From Streptomyces shenzhenensis (lineage in GTDB: Bacteria > Actinomycetota > Actinomycetes > Streptomycetales > Streptomycetaceae), in the NCBI RefSeq assembly GCF_021462265.1, contig NZ_JAJONF010000033.1:1-64000 (forward strand): DNA of 64,000 nt. Direction: 5' to 3'. Shown here piece by piece: positions 57,120-64,000 of the stretch (position 1 is its first letter; each line of letters opens with the position of its first letter). The position numbers were made by a program, and so were the translations under genes. The notes below the pieces were generated by a model. The model saw only the letters and a list, made by a program, of their open reading frames with translations. It did not search any database and had not been told where the DNA came from.

Positions 57120-58307
57120 ATGACCGGCATGACCTCCAGCGAACGCCCGCTCCTGAACCGCCGGCTGGCCGAGTTCGGCACCACGATCTTCGCCGAGATG
57201 TCCGCCCTCGCGTTGCGCACCGGCTCCATCAACCTGGGGCAGGGGTTCCCGGACACCGACGGTCCCGAAGAGGTCAGGGAAGCCGCCGTGCGCGCGCTGC
57301 GCGAGGGGCGCGGCAACCAGTACCCGCCGGGGCCGGGCGTCCCCGAGCTGCGCACCGCGATCGTGGCACACCAGCAGCGCTGGTACGGGCTGTCGTACGA
57401 CCCGGACGCCGAGGTCCTGGTCACCGCCGGCGCCACCGAGGCCATCGCGGCCGCCCTCCTCGCCCTCCTCGAACCCGGGGACGAGGTCGTCGCCCTGGAG
57501 CCGTACTACGACTCCTACGCGGCCAGCATCGCCATGGCGGGCGGTACCCGGGTCCCGGTCACCCTCCGCCCCGACGCGGGCGCCTTCCGCCTCGACCTCG
57601 ACGAACTGCGCGCCGCCGTCACCCCGCGCACCCGGCTCCTCCTGATCAACACCCCGCACAACCCGACCGGCACGGTCCTCACCCGCGCCGAGCTGACCGC
57701 GATCGCGGAACTGGCGGTGGAGCGGGACCTGCTGGTGGTGACCGACGAGGTGTACGAGCACCTGGTCTACGACGAGGCGGAACACGTGCCTGTCGCCACC
57801 CTGCCCGGCATGCGCGAGCGCACGGTCACCATCGGCTCGGCCGGCAAGACCTTCTCCTTCACCGGCTGGAAGGTCGGCTGGGTGACCTCGACGCCGGAGC
57901 TGGTCGCCGCCGTGCGGTCGGCGAAGCAGTTCCTGACGTACGTGGCCTCGGGCCCCTTCCAGTACGCGGTCGCGGAGGCCCTCGCCCTCCCGGACGCCTG
58001 CTTCGAGGCGTTCCGCCGGGACATGCGGACCAAGCGGGACATCCTCGCGGCGGGCCTGACGGAGGCGGGCTTCGAGGTCTACGACACCGCCGGCACGTAC
58101 TTCATCACCACCGACATCCGCCCCCTCGGCGAGACCGACGGCTTCGCCTTCTGCCGCGCCCTCCCCGAACGGGCGGGGGTCGTCGCCATCCCGAACGCGG
58201 TCTTCTACGACCACCGGGAGGCGGGGGCACCGTTCGTGCGGTTCGCGTTCTGCAAGCGGGCGGAGGTGCTGAAGGAGGCGGCGGAGCGGCTGCGGCGGCT
58301 GTCGTAG
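57120..58307 (+). CDS. Class I pyridoxal-phosphate aminotransferase
   Basis: A 395-residue PLP enzyme. GSINLGQGFPDTDGPEEV (near 36) and VTAGATEAIAAALLAL (near 100) precede the PLP-contacting NTPHNPTG (near 180), DEVYEHLVYD (near 212), the lysine in GSAGKTFSFTGWKVGW (near 245) and final RFAFCKR (near 375) with the substrate Arg. It resembles DapC/kynurenine-glutamine transaminases. A role in lysine or methionine salvage is possible. An internal ATG at 57129 is an alternative start. Confidence 0.93.
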   Translation: MTGMTSSERPLLNRRLAEFGTTIFAEMSALALRTGSINLGQGFPDTDGPEEVREAAVRALREGRGNQYPPGPGVPELRTAIVAHQQRWYGLSYDPDAEVLVTAGATEAIAAALLALLEPGDEVVALEPYYDSYAASIAMAGGTRVPVTLRPDAGAFRLDLDELRAAVTPRTRLLLINTPHNPTGTVLTRAELTAIAELAVERDLLVVTDEVYEHLVYDEAEHVPVATLPGMRERTVTIGSAGKTFSFTGWKVGWVTSTPELVAAVRSAKQFLTYVASGPFQYAVAEALALPDACFEAFRRDMRTKRDILAAGLTEAGFEVYDTAGTYFITTDIRPLGETDGFAFCRALPERAGVVAIPNAVFYDHREAGAPFVRFAFCKRAEVLKEAAERLRRLS

Positions 58308-58345
58308 CGGCGGGGACCGCCGGACGGTCGTCGGCCCGCTGGTGC

Positions 58346-58490
58346 GTGGGGGCCGGTCGCGCCCACGCGGCGGAGCCGCACAGCGATACAGCCACGCGGC
58401 CCCTGACGGGGCACCGCAGCTCGCGTCCACGCGGCGCCGCCGCACAGCCATACAGCCCCGCGCCCCCGCGGCGCCGCCCCTCCATCGGGC
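58346..58490. repeat. Dispersed intergenic repeat, copy 2, partly duplicated
   Basis: It starts with the same 28 bases as 53055-53082. Within the copy the segment CACGCGGCG...CGCACAG(C/G)ATACAGCC occurs twice (about 58363-58395 and 58428-58462), so the element has been duplicated internally. It fills the gap between the aminotransferase and mannosyltransferase genes. Confidence 0.6.
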
Positions 58491-58534
58491 GCACATTTCT
58501 CGCACCGGTCGGGATCCCCCGGCACTGTGCGAAT

Positions 58535-59731
58535 GTGAGCCACGCCAGCACCACCGCCCTCGCCCCGTCCGTCGCCCAGCAGCCGGTCGCGCAGCGGCCC
58601 GGTACCCGGCTGTCCCTAGTCACCGCCGGCGGGGTCGCCGTGGGGCTGTTCGCGGCGGCCCGGCTCACCGGCATGGCCGTGCTGGCGCTGGCCGCCTGGG
58701 CGGGCGGCCGGCATCCGCTGACCCTGCTGGGGAGGTCGTGGGACTCGGCGTGGTACCTGGGGATCGCGGCGCACGGCTACGGCCGCACCCTGTACTTCGG
58801 CCCCGGCATCATCCACAGCGACCTGGCGTTCTTCCCGCTCTACCCGGCGCTGATCGGGGCCCTGACGGCCGTGACCCCGCTCAGCGGGGCGGGCGCCGGA
58901 CTGCTGGTGTCCTGGGCGGCGGCGGCCGTCGCCGCGGCCGGTGTCTACGCGGTGGGCGCCCGTCTGCACGGCCGTGCGGTGGGCACCGCCCTGGTCCTCC
59001 TGTGGGGCCTGCTCCCGCACTCCGTGGTGCTGTCCATGGCCTACACGGAACCGGTCCTGACCGCCCTCGCCGCCTGGGCGCTGTACGCGGTCCTGGCCGG
59101 GAACTGGCTGTGGGCGGGCAGCCTGGCCGCCCTGGCCGGCCTGTCCCGACCGAACGGCTTCGCGGTGGCGGCGGCCGTGCTGCTGGCCGCCGCCCGTGAG
59201 CTGTACCGCGCCCGCGGCCGGGTTACCCACAGGCTGTGGACGGGGGCGGCGCTGGCTCCGCTGGGCTGGACCGGGTACGTCCTCTGGGTCGGCCACCGCA
59301 CCGGCGACACGCTGGGCGGCTACTTCGGCGTGCAGCGGCTGTGGGGATCGCGCTTCGACTTCGGCCGGGGATCGCTGGCCTTCGCCCGTACGCTGCTCCT
59401 GCGCGGGGACCGCTTCGTCTTCCCGGTGGCCCTGCTGATCGTGGCGGCGGCGGTGGTCCTGTTCGCCCTTCTGGCCCTGGACCGGGCCCCGCTGCCGCTG
59501 CTCGCCTACACCGCCGTACTCCTGCTGATCGCGCTGGGCGGGTCGGGTTTCTTCGAGTCCAAGCCCCGGTTCCTGCTCCCGGCCTTCCCCCTGCTCCTCC
59601 CGCTGGCCCGGGCGCTGGTCCGTACGGCGAGAGCCCGGCCCTGGCACGCGACGGTGGTGGTCACGGCCCTGGCCGGGCTCTCGTTCGGCTACGGCACGTA
59701 CCTGGTCCTGTACGCGCGCACACCGCTGTAG
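58535..59731 (+). CDS. PIG-V-like membrane mannosyltransferase
   Basis: A 398-residue GT-C protein with about eight helices. Its first large loop has SWDSAWYLGIAAHGYG (near 68) and FFPLYPALIGAL, the WD-x4-Y-x-x-I-A-x-x-G-Y pattern of PIG-V/GT76-like mannosyltransferases. MAYTEPVLTALAAWALYA (near 168) is the second conserved loop. It uses polyprenyl-phosphate mannose to glycosylate exported lipids or proteins. The start at GTG 58535 has no clear ribosome site. Confidence 0.82.
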   Translation: MSHASTTALAPSVAQQPVAQRPGTRLSLVTAGGVAVGLFAAARLTGMAVLALAAWAGGRHPLTLLGRSWDSAWYLGIAAHGYGRTLYFGPGIIHSDLAFFPLYPALIGALTAVTPLSGAGAGLLVSWAAAAVAAAGVYAVGARLHGRAVGTALVLLWGLLPHSVVLSMAYTEPVLTALAAWALYAVLAGNWLWAGSLAALAGLSRPNGFAVAAAVLLAAARELYRARGRVTHRLWTGAALAPLGWTGYVLWVGHRTGDTLGGYFGVQRLWGSRFDFGRGSLAFARTLLLRGDRFVFPVALLIVAAAVVLFALLALDRAPLPLLAYTAVLLLIALGGSGFFESKPRFLLPAFPLLLPLARALVRTARARPWHATVVVTALAGLSFGYGTYLVLYARTPL

Positions 59732-59758
59732 GTCTGCTGTTTACTCGTCCTGCTCGTC

Positions 59759-60289
59759 CTACTCGTCGCCGTCTTCCGGCTTCTCGGCCTCGTTGACGGC
59801 CTCTTCCAGGCCGAGCTGCTCGACCAGCCACTTGTCGAACTCGATCGCGGCGCGCACCCAGCTGACCGTGGACGAGACGAAGTGGTTGATGTCGACACCC
59901 ATGCCGATCAGCATCTGGGCCTCACCGATGAGACGGACGGTGCCGTCGTCGTGGGTGTGGGTGTAGACCTTGGGCCACAGGGTCCGCCGGTTCCAGTCGT
60001 CGATTGACTCCAGCAGATCGGGCTTCTCGTCGATCTTGTGGGGGCGGTCGTAGAACGTCCGCACCGAGAAGACGGCCTGCTCGTCCTCGCCACGGAACAT
60101 GAAGTACGTACGGAACTGCTCCCACGGCGCCGCGAGGTCGCCCTCGTCGTCGACGACGTACTTGAGCTCCATCTGGTCGAGGAGCTGCTTCACAAGATCC
60201 TGATCCGGGACGACGGGGCCCGCCGGTCCTTGGGGCTGCGGCTCGGGCTGGCCCCCGAAGTTCGGAATCGAGGACGGGTCGATGGTCAC
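59759..60289 (-). CDS. YbjN domain protein
   Basis: A 176-residue soluble protein of the YbjN family. After a Pro/Gln-rich start (FGGQPEPQPQGPAGP) come ELKYVVDDEGDLAAPWEQFRTYFMF, VFSVRTFYDRPHKI and ESIDDWNRRTLWPKVYTHTHDDG, with VSWVRAAIEFDKWL near the end. YbjN proteins are chaperone-like and of uncertain role. A GTG start at 60289 follows GAAGGG at a rather long distance. It lies next to clpB, as in other streptomycetes, but is separated from it by a terminator. Confidence 0.88.
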   Translation of the reverse strand: MTIDPSSIPNFGGQPEPQPQGPAGPVVPDQDLVKQLLDQMELKYVVDDEGDLAAPWEQFRTYFMFRGEDEQAVFSVRTFYDRPHKIDEKPDLLESIDDWNRRTLWPKVYTHTHDDGTVRLIGEAQMLIGMGVDINHFVSSTVSWVRAAIEFDKWLVEQLGLEEAVNEAEKPEDGDE

Positions 60290-60330
60290 CGTGTTTTTCC
60301 CTTCATGCGGATCCCGCCATCCTCCCCCAT

Positions 60331-60361
60331 CCGGGGCGGGGGGTGGCAACCCCCGCCCCGG
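60331..60361 (-). terminator. Terminator after clpB
   Basis: CCGGGGCGGGGG and CCCCCGCCCCGG form a perfect twelve-base stem around seven bases, 31 bases beyond the clpB stop. Confidence 0.8.
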
Positions 60362-60391
60362 CGGGTTCATCTCCCGTTGGCGGAATTCCGC

Positions 60392-63037
60392 TCAGAGCGT
60401 CTTTCCGGTCTCCTGACCGGCGTCTTCCACGGCGGCTTCGACGGCCTCCGCCGCGGTCGCCGGACCCACGATCAGCCCGTCCCCGAAGGCGTCCACGCGG
60501 ATCGTGTCGCCGTCCTTGACCTCGCCGGCCAGGATCTCCTTGGCGAGGCGGTCGCCGATGGCGGTCTGAACCAGGCGGCGCAGCGGGCGGGCGCCGTAGG
60601 CCGGGTCGTTGCCCTCCTCGGCGAGCCAGGCCAGGGCCTCGGGGGTGACGACCAGGGCGAGCCGGCGGTCGGCGAGGCGCTTGGCGAGGCGGTCGATCTG
60701 AAGGCGGGCGATCCGGGCCAGTTCGTCCTTCTCCAGGGCCGAGAAGACCACCAGGTCGTCCAGGCGGTTCAGGAACTCCGGCTTGAAGGACCGCCGGACC
60801 GTCTCCAGGACCTGCTCCTTCTTCTCCTCCGGGCTGAGCGCCGGGTCCACCAGGTACTGGCTGCCCAGGTTCGACGTCAGCACCAGGATGGTGTTGCGGA
60901 AGTCGACCGTGCGGCCCTGGCCGTCGGTGAGGCGGCCGTCGTCCAGCACCTGGAGGAGGATGTCGAAGACCTCGGGGTGGGCCTTCTCCACCTCGTCGAG
61001 GAGGACCACGGTGTAGGGCCTGCGGCGGACGGCCTCGGTGAGCTGGCCGCCCTCCTCGTAGCCGACGTATCCGGGCGGGGCGCCGACCAGCCGGGCCACG
61101 CTGTGCTTCTCGCTGTACTCCGACATGTCGATGCGGACCATCGCCCGCTCGTCGTCGAAGAGGAAGTCGGCGAGGGCCTTAGCGAGCTCGGTCTTGCCGA
61201 CACCCGTGGGGCCGAGGAAGAGGAAGGAGCCGGTGGGGCGGTCCGGGTCGGCGATGCCCGCGCGGGAGCGGCGGACGGCGTCGGAGACCGCGCGTACGGC
61301 CTCGGTCTGGCCGATCAGGCGGCGGCCCAGCTCGTCCTCCATGCGGAGCAGCTTCTGGGTCTCGCCCTCCAGCAGGCGGCCGGCCGGGATGCCCGTCCAG
61401 GCGGCCACCACGTCGGCGATGTCGTCGGAACCGACCTCGTCCTTGACCATGGTGTCCCTGGCCGTCTCCTCCTCGGCCTCGGACGCGGCCTCCAGCTCCT
61501 TCTCCAGCTGCGGGATCTCGCCGTACAGCAGCTTGGAGGCGGTGTCGAAGTCGCCGTCGCGCTGGGCGCGTTCGGCGGTGCCGCGCAGTTCGTCGAGCTT
61601 CTCCTTCAGCTCGCCGACCCGGTTCAGGGACTGCTTCTCGCGCTCCCAGCGGGCGTTGAGGCCGCGCAGGTCCTCCTCCTTGTCGGCGAGGTCGCGGCGC
61701 AGCTTCTCCAGACGCTCCCGGGAGGCCGGGTCGGTCTCCTTCTCCAGCGCCAGCTCCTCCATCTTCAACCGGTCGACGGAGCGCTGGAGTTCGTCGATCT
61801 CGACGGGGGACGAGTCGATCTCCATGCGGAGGCGGGAGGCCGCCTCGTCGACGAGGTCGATGGCCTTGTCGGGGAGGAAGCGGGAGGTGATGTAGCGGTC
61901 GGAGAGGGTCGCGGCGGCGACCAGCGCCGCGTCCGCGATCTGGACCTTGTGGTGGGCCTCGTAACGTCCCTTCAGGCCACGGAGGATGGCGATGGTGTCC
62001 TCGACCGTGGGCTCCGCCACCAGTACCTGCTGGAAGCGGCGCTCCAGCGCCGGGTCCTTCTCGATGCGTTCGCGGTACTCGTCGAGGGTGGTGGCGCCGA
62101 CCATGCGCAGTTCGCCACGCGCGAGCATCGGCTTGAGCATGTTGCCGGCGTCCATCGCCGAGTCGCCGCCGGCGCCCGCGCCGACGACCGTGTGCAGCTC
62201 GTCGATGAAGGTGATGATCTGGCCTTCGGAGTCCTTGATCTCGGCGAGGACGGTCTTCAGCCGCTCCTCGAACTCGCCCCGGTACTTGGCCCCGGCGACC
62301 ATGGCCCCCAGGTCCAGCGAGACCAGCCGCTTGTCCTTCAGCGACTCGGGCACGTCCCCCTTGACGATCCGCTGCGCGAGCCCCTCGACGACGGCGGTCT
62401 TGCCGACGCCGGGCTCACCGATGAGGACGGGGTTGTTCTTCGTACGGCGGGAGAGGACCTGCACGACCCGGCGGATCTCCTGGTCCCGGCCGATGACCGG
62501 GTCGAGCTTCCCGTCCCGGGCGGCGGCGGTGAAGTCCGTCCCGAACTTCTCCAGCGCCTTGTACTGGCCCTCGGGGTCGGCGGTGGTCACCCGGCGGCCG
62601 CCGCGCGCCTTCTGGAAGGCCTCGGCCAGCTTCTTCGCGCCGGCGCCCTGCCGGTCGAGCACCTCGCCGGCCGCGCCGCCCTTCGCGGCGATGCCGATGA
62701 GCAGGTGCTCGGTGGAGAGATAGTCGTCGCCGAGGTCCTTGGCGCGTTCGCCGGCGTCGGCGATGACCGCGAGCAGCTCGCGGTTGGGCTGCGGGGGCGC
62801 GACCGTGGAACCGGTCACGCTGGGCAGTCCGGCCAGCACGCGCTCGGCGCCCTGGCGTACGGCGGCCTGGTCGGCGTCGACCGCCGAGAGCAGGTCGGTG
62901 ATGTTCTCGTTGTCCTGCCCCGCCAGCAGAGCCAGCAGCAGGTGGGCAGGGGTGAGGTCCGCGTGCCCCTCCGTCACGGCCCGGTTGCTGGCCGCGTTGA
63001 TCGCGTCCCGGCTCCTGTTGGTCAGCTCGGCGTCCAC
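60392..63037 (-). CDS. clpB: ATP-dependent disaggregase ClpB
   Basis: An 881-residue Hsp100 chaperone that pulls proteins out of aggregates with DnaK. The Clp N-domain covers residues 1-145. NBD1 has Walker A GEPGVGKT (near 207) and Walker B FIDELH; the coiled-coil M domain is at about 400-525. NBD2 has Walker A GPTGVGKT (near 610), Walker B VLLDEVEKAHPEVF and GSQYLVD. It starts with GTG behind GAGGAGGAG. A HAIR element (63091-63111) lies upstream, so repression by HspR is very likely. Confidence 0.97.
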   Translation of the reverse strand: MDAELTNRSRDAINAASNRAVTEGHADLTPAHLLLALLAGQDNENITDLLSAVDADQAAVRQGAERVLAGLPSVTGSTVAPPQPNRELLAVIADAGERAKDLGDDYLSTEHLLIGIAAKGGAAGEVLDRQGAGAKKLAEAFQKARGGRRVTTADPEGQYKALEKFGTDFTAAARDGKLDPVIGRDQEIRRVVQVLSRRTKNNPVLIGEPGVGKTAVVEGLAQRIVKGDVPESLKDKRLVSLDLGAMVAGAKYRGEFEERLKTVLAEIKDSEGQIITFIDELHTVVGAGAGGDSAMDAGNMLKPMLARGELRMVGATTLDEYRERIEKDPALERRFQQVLVAEPTVEDTIAILRGLKGRYEAHHKVQIADAALVAAATLSDRYITSRFLPDKAIDLVDEAASRLRMEIDSSPVEIDELQRSVDRLKMEELALEKETDPASRERLEKLRRDLADKEEDLRGLNARWEREKQSLNRVGELKEKLDELRGTAERAQRDGDFDTASKLLYGEIPQLEKELEAASEAEEETARDTMVKDEVGSDDIADVVAAWTGIPAGRLLEGETQKLLRMEDELGRRLIGQTEAVRAVSDAVRRSRAGIADPDRPTGSFLFLGPTGVGKTELAKALADFLFDDERAMVRIDMSEYSEKHSVARLVGAPPGYVGYEEGGQLTEAVRRRPYTVVLLDEVEKAHPEVFDILLQVLDDGRLTDGQGRTVDFRNTILVLTSNLGSQYLVDPALSPEEKKEQVLETVRRSFKPEFLNRLDDLVVFSALEKDELARIARLQIDRLAKRLADRRLALVVTPEALAWLAEEGNDPAYGARPLRRLVQTAIGDRLAKEILAGEVKDGDTIRVDAFGDGLIVGPATAAEAVEAAVEDAGQETGKTL

Positions 63038-63090
63038 GTTCCCGTTCTCCTCCTCGGCGTCGTATGGCTGACTCAGCCAACGTCCACAAA

Positions 63091-63111
63091 GTTGAGTCTA
63101 TTCCACTCAAG
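63091..63111. promoter_or_regulatory. HAIR element (HspR operator) upstream of clpB
   Basis: TTGAGT (63092-63097), seven bases, ACTCAA (63105-63110) matches the HspR inverted repeat CTTGAGT-N7-ACTCAAG except for one outer base. HspR-DnaK control of clpB is established in Streptomyces. Confidence 0.85.
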
Positions 63112-63150
63112 GTACGATCGGGAGCCCTTCCGGGGACTACCTTCCAGGCC

Positions 63151-63564
63151 ATGAGTACATACCGCGTGAACCCTGCCGCACCGGACGAGGCGTATCTGAT
63201 CTTCTGGCAGGAACGGCACCTGTGCACCCTCACCACCCTGCGCCCCGACGGCAGCCCGCACGTCGTCCCCGTGGGGGTGACCTACGACCCGGCGGCGGGA
63301 CTGGCCCGGGTGATCACGAACAGGACGAGCGCGAAGGTGTCCCACGTGCTGGCCGCGGGGCCGGAAGGGGCACGGGTCGCGGTGTGCCAGGTGGCGGGGC
63401 GGCGGTGGGCGACGCTGGAGGGGCGAGCGCAGGTCCGCACCGAGCCGGAGAGGGTGGCGGAGGCGGAGCGGCGGTATGCCGAACGGTACGGGCGCACGCC
63501 CCGGGAGAACCCGTCCCGGGTGGTCGTCGAGATCACGGTGGAGCGGGCACTGGGGCGGGGGTGA
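63151..63564 (+). CDS. Pyridoxamine 5'-phosphate oxidase-like / F420-dependent flavin protein
   Basis: A 137-residue split-barrel protein. TYRVNPAAPDEAYLIFWQER is followed by the family core HLCTLTTLRPDGSPHVVPVGVTYDP, ARVITNRTSAKVSHVL and RWATLEGRAQVRTEPE. Actinobacterial members (FDOR-B type) bind F420, FMN or haem and reduce diverse compounds. ATG at 63151 is chosen; an upstream frame to 63064 lies inside the clpB promoter. It is divergent from clpB. Confidence 0.88.
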   Translation: MSTYRVNPAAPDEAYLIFWQERHLCTLTTLRPDGSPHVVPVGVTYDPAAGLARVITNRTSAKVSHVLAAGPEGARVAVCQVAGRRWATLEGRAQVRTEPERVAEAERRYAERYGRTPRENPSRVVVEITVERALGRG

Positions 63565-63689
63565 CGGGCGAGGACGCGAGGCCGGGGAGAACGCGGACCC
63601 GGGCGGCCGGCCCGTTCCGGCGGCTGGTTTCAGCCACCGTGAGACATGGCCTGAACCATTCCATACACCGACATGTCGCCCGGAAAACT

Positions 63690-63730
63690 GCAGCGGCGTC
63701 ACCGTGTTCAGGTCACGGTGACGCCGCTGC
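63690..63730. terminator. Perfect 17-bp hairpin downstream of the oxidase-like gene
   Basis: GCAGCGGCGTCACCGTG and its exact complement (63714-63730) enclose TTCAGGT. It lies between two convergent reading frames and can end both transcripts. Confidence 0.8.
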
Positions 63731-63773
63731 TGGGGGAAGCACCTGAGCGATCTTTTACGACGGGGGAATCGCG

Positions 63774-63995
63774 TCAGGCACTGCGGGGGGTGGCCGAGAT
63801 AGTCCTCACGTCCGGAACGTCCGGCTCAGCCAGCCGGTGGTCCCGTTGGTCCAGGTTCACGAAAATCATTCCGTAGCGGATGGCACACCGCACGGGCTGC
63901 GGCGCACCCCGGGGCTTGCGCAGACACCGGTACGCCCGTACGTCCTCGTCCTCGTCCCGCGTGACGACGACCGGCTCACCGAAGACGGTCACCAT
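63774..63995 (-). pseudogene. Possible Rieske oxygenase remnant, at window edge
   Basis: A 73-residue frame from ATG 63995; a TTG lies at 63998 and the window ends at 64000, so the gene may continue. The text FGEPVVVTRDEDEDVRAYRC and later GMIFVNLDQRDHRLAEP recalls the start of Rieske dioxygenase alpha subunits (PVVVxRDxDGxVRA ... IFVNLD). The C-x-H and C-x2-H ligands of the iron-sulfur centre are not found in the middle (CLRKPRGAPQPVRCAIRYG), so it looks like a deleted remnant. This is a weak resemblance. Confidence 0.3.
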
Positions 63996-64000
63996 CAACG

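Noticed and set aside
60038..63154. Plus-strand open frame of 1038 codons
   Set aside because: It is antisense to clpB and the YbjN gene; the translation is V/L/G/D-rich with no domain.
1..64000. tRNA, rRNA or insertion sequences
   Set aside because: No T-loop pattern, rRNA sequence or transposase reading frame was found on either strand.

Overview
This 64 kb window comes from a Streptomyces-like actinomycete chromosome. Base composition is very high GC, GTG starts are frequent, and there are actinomycete-typical families: DUF5753 XRE regulators paired with DUF397 proteins, DUF3151, DUF2617, a class E sortase-type LAXTG protein, and an HspR-type operator in front of clpB. The gene order purA ... 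fba-pyrE ... clpB is the conserved core of a Streptomyces chromosome. All calls come from reading the sequence; no database search was run.

Layout. 0.3-4.2 kb: GntR regulator coupled to a large two-domain glycosyltransferase that carries a TTA codon. 4.2-7.1 kb: a small accessory island with a PIN-like toxin-antitoxin pair under an 11-bp-arm palindrome, a short HTH gene behind iteron-like repeats, and an XRE/DUF397 pair. 7.2-12.5 kb: a small membrane protein, a secreted 5'-nucleotidase, a membrane-anchored NTPase fused to a methyltransferase, and a divergent zinc-ribbon membrane protein. 12.6-21.1 kb: purA, a diacylglycerol-kinase-like gene, ethanolamine catabolism (eutB, eutC, permease), a minisatellite and a LAXTG surface protein. 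21.1-24.1 kb: MarR-like regulator divergent from an ABC exporter. 24.1-29.7 kb: accessory genes (Uma2 nuclease, P450, a second XRE/DUF397 pair, an HATPase, a GT39-like transferase). 29.9-30.7 kb: remains of what looks like a lactococcin-972-type bacteriocin operon. 30.9-33.6 kb: two secreted curlin-like repeat proteins.

33.5-36.7 kb: MarR regulator and FMN reductase sharing twin operators, then an arylsulfotransferase. 36.7-44.5 kb: an MHYT sensor and two paralogous NarL-type two-component systems whose promoters share a 22-nt motif; the second system is coupled to an acyltransferase and a hydrolase. 44.5-48.2 kb: a second minisatellite, then the tryptophan-to-anthranilate kynurenine route (TDO, kynureninase, formamidase). 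48.2-63.6 kb is mostly core: DUF3151, an MFS exporter, fba, pyrE, aldose epimerase, a membrane SRPBCC protein, a membrane spermidine-synthase-like protein, DUF2617, a Cys/Gly-tailed membrane protein, an aminotransferase, a mannosyltransferase, a YbjN protein and clpB. The window ends in a short possible Rieske-oxygenase remnant.

The best candidates for something undescribed are the curlin-like repeat gene pair (30944-33555), the NTPase-methyltransferase fusion (9856-11901) and the tandem two-component systems with a shared promoter motif.
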